Source of the DNA: Pseudomonadota bacterium
GTDB taxonomy: Bacteria; Pseudomonadota; Gammaproteobacteria; Burkholderiales; JAJZQI01
Reading direction: 5' to 3'
DNA length: 64,000 bases
Assembly: GCA_021851875.1 (NCBI GenBank)
Contig: JAJZQI010000006.1
Location: forward strand, 62,001-126,000
Below are positions 24,126 through 35,134 of the stretch, piece after piece. The position numbers and the translations under genes are program-made. The notes under the pieces were generated by a model that saw only the letters and a program-made list of their open reading frames with translations, made no database searches and had not been told where the DNA came from. Every line of letters starts with the position of its first letter. Position 1 is the first letter of the stretch.

Positions 24126-24134
24126 TGTGGATAA
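24126..24134 (-). promoter_or_regulatory. DnaA box in the rpmH-dnaA gap
   Basis: TGTGGATAA, the exact complement of the TTATCCACA consensus, 96 bases before the dnaA start. The 223-base gap (24007-24229) is otherwise AT-rich and must hold the divergent rpmH and dnaA promoters. A single strong box suggests DnaA autoregulation. Confidence 0.7.
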
Positions 24135-24229
24135 CTCCAGTAAAATAGCATCTTTAGCATGAGATAAAAAAGCCGCGCGCCCGATTCCACCCGTTCTTCG
24201 TATCATGTATGCGCTGCGGCCAACATCCG

Positions 24230-25555
24230 ATGGAAAATTTCTGGTCCTACTGCCTTAACCGGTTTGAACAGGAACTGTCTTCACAGCAGTTCAACACCTG
24301 GATCAAGCCCTTGCGCTTCGATGCGTCCAGCAAGCTCGTTCTGGCGCCGAACCGCTTTGTGCTGCAGTGGGTAAAGGACCGTTTCCTGGCCACACTGCAG
24401 GATTTCGCCTGCACTTATTTCGACCAGCCGACTGAAATTACCCTGGCGCTCGACAAGGCGCCCCCCAAACCGGCGCCTGCCGAAAGCAAACCCGTTAGCG
24501 CGGCGGTTCAGCCGCAACCGAACGCCCGGGCGGAAATCAACGGCCTCAACCCGTCCTTTACCTTCGACAGTTTCGTCACCGGCCGCGCCAATCAGCTCGC
24601 TCGCGCCGCCGCCATCCAGATCGCCGATCATCCCGGCACGGCCTACAACCCGTTGTTCGTATACGGCGGCGTAGGCCTGGGTAAAACCCACCTGATCCAG
24701 GCCATCGGCAACCACGTAAAGACCAAGAATCCCGGCGCCAGGATCAGCTACATCCACGCCGAGCGGTATGTTTCCGATGTCGTGCGCGCCTACCAGCACA
24801 AATCGTTCGACGATTTCAAGCGCTATTACCACTCGCTCGATCTGCTGCTGATCGACGACATCCAGTTTTTTGCCGGCAAGAACCGTACGCAGGAAGAGTT
24901 TTTCTACGCCTTCAATGCGCTGATCGAAGCCAAAAAGCAAATCGTCATCACCTGCGATACCTTCCCCAAGGAAATCGAAGGCATGGAAGATCGCCTCATT
25001 TCCCGTTTCGGCTGGGGGCTGACGGTTGCCATCGAACCGCCCGAACTGGAAATGCGTGTCGCCATTCTGCTGAAAAAAGCCATGACGGAAGGCATCGACT
25101 TGGATGTCAACATCGCCTTCTTCATCGCCAAACAGGTGCGCTCCAACGTTCGCGAACTGGAAGGCGCCATGAAACGGGTGATCGCTTATTCCCGTTTTAC
25201 CGGCCATGCCATCACGCTCGAACTGGCCAAGGAAGCGTTGAAGGATTTGCTGGCCGCGCAAAACCGTCTGATCAGCATCGAAAACATTCAGAAGACCGTG
25301 GCGGACTTTTACCAGATGAAAGTCGCGGAAATGTATTCGAAAAAGCGTTCACGGGCCGTTGCCCGTCCGCGCCAGATGGCCATGGCGCTGGCAAAGGAAC
25401 TGACCAACATGAGCCTGCCGGAAATCGGCGACGCATTCGGCGGGCGCGACCATACAACGGTTCTGCACGCCTGCCGCAAGATTGTCGAGCTCAGAGAGAA
25501 CGACAGCGAAATGGAAAAGGAATACAAGCTGTTGATACAAGTGCTGACAAACTAG
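24230..25555 (+). CDS. dnaA: Chromosomal replication initiator DnaA
   Basis: 441 residues from ATG 24230 ([20 protein letters not shown]); the ATG at 24209 would add seven residues. Domain I is N-terminal, followed by a short Pro/Ala-rich linker (about 85-110), then the AAA+ domain III with [17 protein letters not shown] and [13 protein letters not shown], and domain IV with the DNA-binding signature [15 protein letters not shown]. No strong ribosome site is visible. Confidence 0.98.
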   Translation: MENFWSYCLNRFEQELSSQQFNTWIKPLRFDASSKLVLAPNRFVLQWVKDRFLATLQDFACTYFDQPTEITLALDKAPPKPAPAESKPVSAAVQPQPNARAEINGLNPSFTFDSFVTGRANQLARAAAIQIADHPGTAYNPLFVYGGVGLGKTHLIQAIGNHVKTKNPGARISYIHAERYVSDVVRAYQHKSFDDFKRYYHSLDLLLIDDIQFFAGKNRTQEEFFYAFNALIEAKKQIVITCDTFPKEIEGMEDRLISRFGWGLTVAIEPPELEMRVAILLKKAMTEGIDLDVNIAFFIAKQVRSNVRELEGAMKRVIAYSRFTGHAITLELAKEALKDLLAAQNRLISIENIQKTVADFYQMKVAEMYSKKRSRAVARPRQMAMALAKELTNMSLPEIGDAFGGRDHTTVLHACRKIVELRENDSEMEKEYKLLIQVLTN

Positions 25556-25735
25556 GGATAGTTTGTGGATAAGTGCGGGAAAACCAAAAAGCGAAATTTC
25601 ATCCACATTTCATCCACAGGTTTTCCGGCATTTATACATAAGCTGTTTGTTTATTTAAGTTATTGTAAGTAAATATATTTTTAGAGTTATCCCGCTTTTT
25701 GATCGTTATTATTAGCCTTTATCAAGGTGATATAT
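25556..25735. other. Probable oriC between dnaA and dnaN
   Basis: This 180-base gap holds a perfect DnaA box (TGTGGATAA, 25564-25572, minus orientation) and two TCATCCACA boxes, one mismatch each, at 25599-25607 and 25610-25618, spaced 11 bases, about one helical turn. A weaker TTATCCCGC lies at 25687-25695. Bases 25625-25690 are very AT-rich (for example TTTATTTAAGTTATTG), a plausible unwinding element. Gene strands diverge around this region, as expected for an origin. Confidence 0.7.
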
Positions 25736-26833
25736 ATGTTATTTAATGTACAACGAGACACACTGCTTAAACCTTTGCAGACCGTCACCGGTATCGTGGA
25801 AAAACGACATACCTTGCCGATATTGGCCAATGTATTGATCGAAGGTTCGGGCAACAGGCTGAATTTCATTGCCACCGATCTGGAAATCCAGATCCATACA
25901 ACAGTCGAACTGGAACAGTCGCTAGACGATTTCCAGCTCACCGTTGCAGCACGCAAGTTGCTGGATATCTGTCGTGCGCTGCCGGATGTGCCCTTGTCGC
26001 TGGAAAGCAGCGACAGCCGTCTGTCGTTGAAGAGCGGTAAAAGCAAGTTTGCTCTTCAGACACTGCCGGCGGCCGATTTCCCGCAACTGGCGCAAAGCAG
26101 CGAAAGCAAGTGCAGTTTTAGCCTGCCGCAAGCCATTTTGAAGGAACGCATTTCGCTGGTGCAGTTCGCCATGGCGCAGCAGGATATCCGTTATTATCTG
26201 AACGGCTTGCTGTTGTCGCTGGAAGGCAATGTCCTTAATCTGGTGGCAACAGACGGTCACCGTTTGAGCCTGGCAAGTACCATGCTGGCGCAGAATTACG
26301 ACAAGACCGAAGTGATCCTGCCGCGCAAGACCGTGCAGGAACTGGCCAAACTGCTGGGCGACCAGGGCGATGTCAAAGTCGATATCGGCGCCAATCAGGT
26401 GCGTTTTGAATTCGGCAATATTGTCTTGAGCAGCAAGATCGTCGACGGCAAATTCCCCGACTACAACCGCGTTATTCCTGCCCGCCAGGACAAGTTCTTC
26501 AACATTTCCCGCACCAGTCTGCAACAGGCATTGCAACGCGCCGCGATTCTTTCCAATGAAAAGTTCAAGGGCGTGCGTCTGGTGCTGACGACCAATTCGC
26601 TGGGCATCATCTGCAACAACAACGAACAGGAAGAAGCCCATGAAGAATTGGAAATCCCCTACAGCGGCGGTCCGCTGGACATCGGTTTCAACGTCAGCTA
26701 CCTGCTCGACGTGCTGGCCAACTTGAGTGTGGACGAGGTCGCCTGCAGTTTCGGCGACGCTTCCAGCAGTGCCATGATCATGGTGCCCGGCCAGGATGAT
26801 TTCAAATACGTCGTGATGCCGATGCGTATTTGA
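25736..26833 (+). CDS. dnaN: DNA polymerase III subunit beta (sliding clamp)
   Basis: 365 residues from ATG 25736, which has AAGG at eight-base spacing; a GTG three codons earlier was not chosen because it overlaps this site. Three repeated clamp domains, with TVTGIVEKRHTLPILANVL near the N-terminus and the usual C-terminal end YVVMPMRI. Confidence 0.97.
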   Translation: MLFNVQRDTLLKPLQTVTGIVEKRHTLPILANVLIEGSGNRLNFIATDLEIQIHTTVELEQSLDDFQLTVAARKLLDICRALPDVPLSLESSDSRLSLKSGKSKFALQTLPAADFPQLAQSSESKCSFSLPQAILKERISLVQFAMAQQDIRYYLNGLLLSLEGNVLNLVATDGHRLSLASTMLAQNYDKTEVILPRKTVQELAKLLGDQGDVKVDIGANQVRFEFGNIVLSSKIVDGKFPDYNRVIPARQDKFFNISRTSLQQALQRAAILSNEKFKGVRLVLTTNSLGIICNNNEQEEAHEELEIPYSGGPLDIGFNVSYLLDVLANLSVDEVACSFGDASSSAMIMVPGQDDFKYVVMPMRI

Positions 26834-26841
26834 TATTGCCT

Positions 26842-26868
26842 CGGATTGACGACTTTGCCGTCAATCCG
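26842..26868. terminator. Hairpin after dnaN
   Basis: A perfect 10-bp stem (CGGATTGACG paired with CGTCAATCCG) with a seven-base loop starts eight bases after the dnaN stop. No T run follows, so it may be an RNA-stabilising or weakly terminating hairpin. A second small hairpin, CCGGGC-TTC-GCCCGG, lies at 26948-26962 in the same 221-base gap. I see no gene there. Confidence 0.5.
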
Positions 26869-27032
26869 CACTCCCTGCCCACCGGGCGGGGATAAGAGGG
26901 GTGGGGATATGAAATCAGACTGCGAAATCGGTTGCTTGCATAGTGGGCCGGGCTTCGCCCGGTCTTGCGGGAGGCAGTGAAGTGGTTTGTCTGCAGTCTG
27001 GGGCGATGCCTTGTGTGTTTTGTTTGTAATGT

Positions 27033-27048
27033 TGTTTCACGTGGAACA
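27033..27048 (+). promoter_or_regulatory. parS site overlapping the gyrB ribosome site
   Basis: TGTTTCACGTGGAACA is the reverse complement of the classical Bacillus subtilis parS, TGTTCCACGTGAAACA. It ends six bases before the gyrB ATG, and its GTGGA is the only Shine-Dalgarno-like sequence for gyrB. Confidence 0.85.
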
Positions 27049-27051
27049 TGA

Positions 27052-29442
<2,391 letters not shown>

Positions 29443-29471
29443 CTGCGGAGGCTGTTTTATGCCTGCAAAAC

Positions 29472-29500
29472 AAGGGGCTCCGCGGAGCCCCTTAGTTTTT
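29472..29500 (+). terminator. gyrB terminator
   Basis: A perfect GC-rich palindrome (29472-29493, arms AAGGGGCTCCG and CGGAGCCCCTT) followed by TAGTTTTT, 29 bases after the gyrB stop. Confidence 0.85.
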
Positions 29501-29582
29501 GGAATGCTTTGGAACCTTGTTGCGGCCACAAGCTCAAACAGACGCAATTTTCAATTCATAAATTCATATAAGAAAGCACAAA

Positions 29583-30089
29583 ATGAGACAGAAACATAGA
29601 CTTACAGCTTATTTACTGGCCGCTTGCATGCTCGCAGCCGTTGGCGTACGGGCGGATGACAACGCATTGTATCCTGGCGGCACCGCATTGGATCGGCACA
29701 CCCAAAAATTCAAGAACTTGAAAATCGTCATGGATATCAAGGCGCGCAATGTAGCCAATTTGAATTTCGCCGCCGTTGTAGCCAGGCGCATCATGGAACA
29801 CCCCGGCAGCAAACTGGTGGTCGTCGTGGAGGGGCCGGCAATTACGGCATTTGCCAAGGATAATTACCTCGATCATCAGGGCGCCATCGACAACTGGGTT
29901 AGCCTGGCGGAAATGGGGGTCAAAGTCGAATACTGCGGCAACTCGGTCAAAGGCGCGGGTCTCAAGCCCGAGGATATGATGGGCCTGACGGAAAAAAACC
30001 CTGCTGCCGTCAACCCGGGCGCGTTCCCTTCCATTGCCTACTATGAAGCATTGGGATACCAGCTGGTAATCCCGGAAAAACTGGATTAA
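29583..30089 (+). CDS. Exported DsrE-family protein
   Basis: 168 residues. A signal peptide is clear (KHRLTAYLLAACMLAAVGVRADD, cleaved after about residue 24). The mature part is a DsrE/DsrF-like alpha/beta domain with KIVMDIKARNVANLNFAA, VVVVEGPAITAFAKD and a single Cys in VEYCGNSVKGAGLK, the place of the family's conserved cysteine. Periplasmic DsrE-like proteins are common in sulfur-using and other betaproteobacteria, but no function is established. It sits alone between terminators. Confidence 0.8.
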   Translation: MRQKHRLTAYLLAACMLAAVGVRADDNALYPGGTALDRHTQKFKNLKIVMDIKARNVANLNFAAVVARRIMEHPGSKLVVVVEGPAITAFAKDNYLDHQGAIDNWVSLAEMGVKVEYCGNSVKGAGLKPEDMMGLTEKNPAAVNPGAFPSIAYYEALGYQLVIPEKLD

Positions 30090-30108
30090 TCCCTGGCCAC
30101 AGAAACAA

Positions 30109-30135
30109 AAAAGGGTGCCAAGGCACCCTTTTTCA
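30109..30135. terminator. Bidirectional terminator between the dsrE-like gene and topA
   Basis: AAAAGGGTGCC, a two-base loop, and GGCACCCTTTTT form a stem with T runs on both strands, placed between the two convergent stops. Confidence 0.88.
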
Positions 30136-30156
30136 TGAACCGCATGCTGAACGCGC

Positions 30157-32592
30157 CTACTTTTTCTTTTTCTCCGCCTTTTCCGATTTCTTGCCGATGA
30201 TGTCGATCGCCTGCTCGAGCGTCAGCGTCAGCGGATCGACGCCGGCAGGCAAGCGGTAGCTTTCGCCTTTGTACTTGATATAAGGCCCGAAGCGGCCTTT
30301 CTTGACTTCGATCGGTTCCTGGTCCGCCGGGTGAATACCCAGCGCGCTCTTGGCGGCCAGCAATTCCTTGTCATTGATCAGCTGCAGCGCCCGTTCCAGG
30401 CCGATATCGTAAACATTATCGGTTTTGGGAATGGATGCGAAGATTTTGTCATGCTGCACATAGGGTCCAAAGCGACCGAGATTGGCATTGATGACCTTGC
30501 CCGTCTGCGGATGGTGACCCAGCTGACGCGGCAGGGACAGCAGCTTGAGGGCAATTTCCAGCGTTGCCTTGTCGAGCGGAATGTTCTTTGGCCAGGAGGC
30601 CCGGCGCGGTTTTGGATTGCTGTCGGATTTTTCGCCCAATTGCAGGTAATGGCCATAAGGCCCCTTGAGCAGCTGGATCGGCAGACCTGTTTCCGGGTCG
30701 TCGCCGAGCGATTGAGCCGTGGGCAGCGGCGAAGAGCCTTCCCACGGGCGGGTATAATCGCATTCCGGGTAGCCGCTGCAGCCGACGAAGAAACCGCGCT
30801 TGCTGGGGTACTTGAACAGCATCTTGCCGCATTTGGGGCAGGCTTCGTCGAGCGCCTCGCCGCGCTCTACCGTCTGCTTTTCGTCCAGCAGGCTGTGGAA
30901 CGGCTGCCAGAAGTCCGCCAACACCGGCACCCATTCCTTTTGCGCATTGGAAATGGCATCCAGCTGGTCTTCCAGCTTGGCGGTGAAGTCGTAATCCACG
31001 TAACGGGTGAAATGGCGCGTGAGGAAGCTGTTGACGGCGCGGCCCGTTTCCGTCGGCATGAAGCGCTTCTTCTCCAGCACCACGTAATTGCGGTTCTGCA
31101 GGGTGGTGATGATGCTGACGTAGGTGGACGGGCGGCCGATGCCGTGCTCTTCCAGCGCTTTCACCAGGCTGGCTTCGGAATAGCGCGGCGGCGGCTGAGT
31201 GAAATGCTGCTCGCCGGTAATGTCGTCCACCGGCAGGACATCGCCTTCCTCCAACACCGGCAGCTTGGTTTCTTCCTCGTCATCGACGTCATCCTCGCCT
31301 TCCTGATAGACGGCGATGAAGCCGGGGAAAACCATGCTCTGACCGGTGGCGCGGAAGGTTCCCTTGCCTTTGCCGACGTCGAGATCCAGCGCTACGGTAT
31401 CGAACTTGGCGGGCGTCATCTGGCAAGCCAGCGCGCGCTTCCAGATCATGTCGTAGAGCTTGAACTGGTCAATCGTGAGGTGCCCTCGCAGGGATTCCGG
31501 CGTGCGGAAAATAGACGTCGGGCGAATCGCTTCGTGCGCCTCCTGGGCATTCTTGGCTTTGCTGCGGTAAAAGTTGGGTTTGGCCGGCAGGTAATCGGCG
31601 TTGAAATGCTTGCCGATGTAGCTGCGGATATCGTCCAGCGCTTCGTTTGCCAGGTTGAACGAATCGGTACGCATATAGGTGATCAGACCGACGGTGCCGG
31701 TGCCGATGTCGATACCCTCATACAGCTGCTGCGCTACCCGCATGGTGCGCTCGGAAGAAAAACCCAGTTTGCGCACGGCTTCCTGCTGCAGGGTCGAGGT
31801 GGTGAATGGCGGTGCTGCGGTGCGCTGCTTGCGTTTTTTCTCGATTTTCACCACATCGGCGGTTTCGCCGGCGGCCTTCAGCCGGGCAATGGCGCTGTGC
31901 GTGACGCCTTCCTGACCGAGGCTGAACTGTTCGAGTTTCTGCCCGTCGAGGTGGGTCAGGCGCGCGCTGAATTTCTGCCGCCCTTTGTGGCTGGCCAGAT
32001 GAACGGTCCAGTATTCCTGCGGTTTGAACGCCTCGATTTCCTCTTCGCGCTCCACGATCATGCGCAGGGCGGGGCTTTGCACGCGCCCTGCGGACAGGCC
32101 CTTGCCGATTTTCTTCCACAACAGCGGCGAGAGGTTGAAACCCACCAGGTAATCCAGCGCGCGGCGCGCCTGCTGGGCATTGACCAGCGGCATGGAAATG
32201 TCGCGCGGTTCGGCAATGGCGGCATTGACGGCCGACTCGGTGATTTCGTGGAACACCACGCGCTGCATGGTCTTGTCCTTGAGCAGTTTTTTCTGCTTGA
32301 GGATCTCGGCGATGTGCCAGGCAATGGCTTCACCTTCGCGGTCCGGATCGGGCGCCAGATAAACATGCTTGGCTTGTTTGACGGCCTGGGCGATAGCGTC
32401 GACGTGGCGGCTGTTGCGGGCGATCAGCTCGTATTTCATGGCGAAATCGTGCGCCGGGTCGACCGCGCCGTTTTTGGGAATCAGGTCGCGCACGTGACCG
32501 TAGGAGGCGAGCACATCGAAGTCGCGGCCCAGGTATTTCTTCAAGGTTTTGGCCTTGGAAGGCGATTCGACGATCAGCAGATTTTCAGCCAT
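30157..32592 (-). CDS. topA: DNA topoisomerase I
   Basis: 811 residues. The N-terminal TOPRIM begins NLLIVESPSKAKTLKKYLG and has APDPDREGEAIAWH. The active-site tyrosine is in LITYMRTDS. A C4 zinc finger (CPKCGK...CSGYPEC, about 585-620) and repeated C-terminal GRFGPYI segments follow, with a lysine-rich tail. It relaxes negative supercoils and is transcribed toward gyrB from a region shared with the phoB promoter. Confidence 0.97.
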   Translation of the reverse strand: MAENLLIVESPSKAKTLKKYLGRDFDVLASYGHVRDLIPKNGAVDPAHDFAMKYELIARNSRHVDAIAQAVKQAKHVYLAPDPDREGEAIAWHIAEILKQKKLLKDKTMQRVVFHEITESAVNAAIAEPRDISMPLVNAQQARRALDYLVGFNLSPLLWKKIGKGLSAGRVQSPALRMIVEREEEIEAFKPQEYWTVHLASHKGRQKFSARLTHLDGQKLEQFSLGQEGVTHSAIARLKAAGETADVVKIEKKRKQRTAAPPFTTSTLQQEAVRKLGFSSERTMRVAQQLYEGIDIGTGTVGLITYMRTDSFNLANEALDDIRSYIGKHFNADYLPAKPNFYRSKAKNAQEAHEAIRPTSIFRTPESLRGHLTIDQFKLYDMIWKRALACQMTPAKFDTVALDLDVGKGKGTFRATGQSMVFPGFIAVYQEGEDDVDDEEETKLPVLEEGDVLPVDDITGEQHFTQPPPRYSEASLVKALEEHGIGRPSTYVSIITTLQNRNYVVLEKKRFMPTETGRAVNSFLTRHFTRYVDYDFTAKLEDQLDAISNAQKEWVPVLADFWQPFHSLLDEKQTVERGEALDEACPKCGKMLFKYPSKRGFFVGCSGYPECDYTRPWEGSSPLPTAQSLGDDPETGLPIQLLKGPYGHYLQLGEKSDSNPKPRRASWPKNIPLDKATLEIALKLLSLPRQLGHHPQTGKVINANLGRFGPYVQHDKIFASIPKTDNVYDIGLERALQLINDKELLAAKSALGIHPADQEPIEVKKGRFGPYIKYKGESYRLPAGVDPLTLTLEQAIDIIGKKSEKAEKKKK

Positions 32593-32709
32593 GTACGGTC
32601 CGGTATTTCAAGTCAGAAGTGGAGCAGATAATAATGAACAAAACTCGACTGTGGCAAGAGCTAGTCCTTGAATCGGGGTGAAACCACACCTTTAATATAT
32701 AATTGAAGG

Positions 32710-32743
32710 CTGTAACCAAGGTGTAATAATACTGCAATATGAT
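32710..32743 (+). promoter_or_regulatory. Pho box and -10 of the phoBR promoter
   Basis: Three heptamers at 11-base spacing: CTGTAAC (32710), GTGTAAT (32721) and CTGCAAT (32732), close to the PhoB half-site CTGTCAT. A -10 hexamer TATGAT (32738-32743) lies 10 bases after the second heptamer, with no -35 needed, as is known for PhoB-activated promoters. PhoB autoregulation is therefore likely. Confidence 0.7.
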
Positions 32744-32776
32744 GCGCGGAAATTCTTTCATAAAGGGGAGTTGCAG

Positions 32777-33466
32777 ATGTCTGCCAAGATACTGCTGGTG
32801 GAAGACGAGCCGGGCATTCAGGAACTGGTGAAATTCAATCTCCAGGCGGCCGGGCATACTGTCTTGACAGCAATGAACGCGGAGCAGGGCCTCGCCATGA
32901 TCCGCGATGCCTTACCCGATCTTATCCTGCTCGACTGGATGCTGCCGGGCATGAGCGGAATCGAGCTGGCGAAAAAGATTCGCGCCGATCATCGTACGGC
33001 GGCCACCCCGATCATTATGCTGACCGCCCGCGGCGAAGAACAGGATCGTATTGCCGGGCTCGATACCGGCGCCGACGACTACATGACCAAGCCGTTCTCG
33101 CCCAAGGAAATGGTGGCGCGCATTCGTGCAGTGCTGCGCCGCCGCGCGCCGCAGATGACCGAGGACATTGTCGAAATAAACGGTCTGAAGCTGGATCCGA
33201 TCAGCCATCGCGTCAGCGGCAACGACAAAGCGCTTGATCTGGGTCCGACGGAATTCCGCCTGCTGCACTTCCTGATGACGCATCAGGAGCGTGTCTATAC
33301 CCGCTCGCAATTGCTCGATCAGGTATGGGGCGACCATGTCTTTGTGGAGGAACGGACCGTCGACGTGCACATCCGTCGCTTGCGTCTGGCGCTGGAGCCG
33401 TCGACGCACGACTGGATGATTCAGACCGTGCGCGGAGCGGGTTACCGCTTTTCACCGAACCACTGA
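32777..33466 (+). CDS. phoB: Phosphate regulon response regulator PhoB
   Basis: 229 residues. ATG 32777 follows AAAGGGGAG. The receiver domain has the acidic pair DE near residue 10, phospho-acceptor Asp in LILLDWMLPGMSG and the Lys of TKPFSPKE. A winged-helix OmpR/PhoB output domain (about 125-229) includes LTPSTHDWMIQT-like and VRGAGYRF segments. Pairing with phoR and a Pho box upstream support the PhoB name. Confidence 0.94.
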   Translation: MSAKILLVEDEPGIQELVKFNLQAAGHTVLTAMNAEQGLAMIRDALPDLILLDWMLPGMSGIELAKKIRADHRTAATPIIMLTARGEEQDRIAGLDTGADDYMTKPFSPKEMVARIRAVLRRRAPQMTEDIVEINGLKLDPISHRVSGNDKALDLGPTEFRLLHFLMTHQERVYTRSQLLDQVWGDHVFVEERTVDVHIRRLRLALEPSTHDWMIQTVRGAGYRFSPNH

Positions 33467-33491
33467 GTCAAAGACAGGTTCAGCAGGCTTC

Positions 33492-34814
33492 ATGCAAACA
33501 CTACTTGGCCGTACAGCGGTTCTTATCCTGCTTCTGGCGCTGCCATCCTTGTTTATCGCTTTGGTTACCGCACCCCGCTATGGCTGGGGGCTGTTTTCCA
33601 TCGCCATCCTGGGCGTGCTGGCTTACCATGTGCATAATCTGCAGCAGCTGCGCCGCTGGCTCAAGCAGCCGCAATGGCAAACCATGCCGCACGGCTGGGG
33701 CGCCTCGTGGGAAGAGGTGTTTGCGGCCTTGTACCAGATCATGCGCAGCCAATGGGAAACGCGCAATGAACTGACGGAAGCCAATGACCGTTTGCAGCAG
33801 GCCGCAGCCGCCATGCCGGACGGCGTGATCATTCTGGATGAGTATGACCGGATCGAATGGTGTAACGTCCACGCCGAGCAGCACCTGGGTTTGCACCGCG
33901 AGCAGGATTACGGCCAGAGCGTGGCGCACCTGCTGCGCCATCCGCTGTTCTCGCAATATCTGCGTACCAAGGATTACGGCGAGCCGCTGAGCATTCGCGC
34001 GCCGCACAACAAGGAAATGTCCCTGTCCATTCAGCTGGTGCCGTTCGGCCAGACCCGCAAGCTGCTGATCAGCCGCGACATCACCAAGCTTGAGCAGGTG
34101 GAATCCATGCGGCGCGATTTTGTCGCCAACGTGTCGCATGAAATGCGCACGCCATTGACGGTGGTGGGCGGGTTCCTTGAGACCATGGTCGAGATGGAAA
34201 ATTACGATCCGCAGCAAAGCCAGCACCACCTTAAGCTGATGCTCGATCAGACGCAGCGCATGCAGCGGCTGGTGGAGGATCTGCTGACGCTGTCCCGCCT
34301 GGAAGACAATCAGAATCCCCTGCTGGAAGAGTATGTCGATATGCCCGCGCTGATGCGCCGGCTGGTTACGGAGGCGGAAAGCCTGTCGCGCGGACGCCAT
34401 AAAATCCTGCTGGAAATGGATAACACGCTGTGCCTGAAGGGTAACCAGCATGAACTGATGAGCGCCTGCGGCAACCTGATCAGCAATGCCGTGCGTTACA
34501 CCCCCGAGGAGGGCGTCATTACGGTGCGCTGGATTGGCGGCAAGGATCAAAGCGCGCTGTTCAGCGTGAGCGATACCGGCGAAGGGATCGCACCGGAACA
34601 TATTCCCCGGCTGACCGAGCGTTTTTACCGGGTGGACCGCGGCCGTTCGCGCGAAACCGGGGGGACCGGTCTGGGGCTCGCCATTGTCAAACACGTCCTG
34701 TCGCGCCATCAGTCCCATCTGCAGATTCAGTCGACCCTCGGCAAGGGCAGCACCTTTGCTGCCGAGTTTCCCGCCGGGCGCGTGCAACTGTGCCGCGAAG
34801 AGTCGGCGGCCTAG
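33492..34814 (+). CDS. phoR: Phosphate regulon sensor kinase PhoR
   Basis: 440 residues. Two N-terminal membrane helices (VLILLLALPSLFIALVTA and FSIAILGVLAYHV) with hardly any periplasmic loop are typical of PhoR. A PAS domain (about 105-200) leads to the phospho-acceptor histidine in VANVSHEMRTPLTVVGG and an HATPase with ETGGTGLGLAIVKHV. It lies 25 bases after phoB. Confidence 0.94.
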   Translation: MQTLLGRTAVLILLLALPSLFIALVTAPRYGWGLFSIAILGVLAYHVHNLQQLRRWLKQPQWQTMPHGWGASWEEVFAALYQIMRSQWETRNELTEANDRLQQAAAAMPDGVIILDEYDRIEWCNVHAEQHLGLHREQDYGQSVAHLLRHPLFSQYLRTKDYGEPLSIRAPHNKEMSLSIQLVPFGQTRKLLISRDITKLEQVESMRRDFVANVSHEMRTPLTVVGGFLETMVEMENYDPQQSQHHLKLMLDQTQRMQRLVEDLLTLSRLEDNQNPLLEEYVDMPALMRRLVTEAESLSRGRHKILLEMDNTLCLKGNQHELMSACGNLISNAVRYTPEEGVITVRWIGGKDQSALFSVSDTGEGIAPEHIPRLTERFYRVDRGRSRETGGTGLGLAIVKHVLSRHQSHLQIQSTLGKGSTFAAEFPAGRVQLCREESAA

Positions 34815-34824
34815 CGTCTGTCAA

Positions 34825-34849
34825 AGCAGGCTTCGCTGGTCTTTTTTTT
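34825..34849 (+). terminator. Possible phoBR terminator
   Basis: A run of eight T (34842-34849) follows an imperfect GC-rich segment with only a weak stem. It lies between phoR and the riboswitch. Confidence 0.35.
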
Positions 34850-34877
34850 ACACTTCTTCTAAAATTCGCAGCTTCTT

Positions 34878-35057
34878 CAGGTGCCGGCAGCTCATCCAAG
34901 CTTGCCGGTTAAACGGGAAACTGGTGCGCACACAGCGTGTGCAAAGCCAGCGCTGCCCCCGCAACGGTAAGCAAGTGCGGGCGTACTCCATGCCACTGGG
35001 CAATTTGCCTGGGAAGGCGCTACGTCAAAACTTGCCAGCCCGGATACCGGCCTGAGA
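34878..35057 (+). ncRNA. Cobalamin riboswitch
   Basis: The adenosylcobalamin-element landmarks appear in order: GGTGCCGGC at the 5' side, GGGAA with GCCAGCGCTGCCCCCGCAAC (the B12 box), GGTAAG, CCACTGGG, GGGAAGGCG, and the closing GCCAGCCCGGATACCGGCC. It sits 77 bases before the btuB-type gene and should lower expression of the uptake operon when cobalamin is bound. Confidence 0.93.
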
Positions 35058-35134
35058 ACACGGGCAGGGTCGCTTTCCCTGCAAACCATGACCTGACCGC
35101 CTGCGGGGACGCTGGCGGCAAATGGAGTTTCCTC

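Noticed and set aside
24209-24229. Earlier in-frame ATG for dnaA
   Set aside because: It adds seven residues that are not part of the normal DnaA start MENFW; kept only as an alternative.
30331-32631. Plus-strand open frame of about 766 codons opposite topA
   Set aside because: Shadow of topA; no recognisable domain.
34937-35134. N-terminal extension of the cobalamin receptor
   Set aside because: These codons lie within the riboswitch; the signal peptide starts at 35135.
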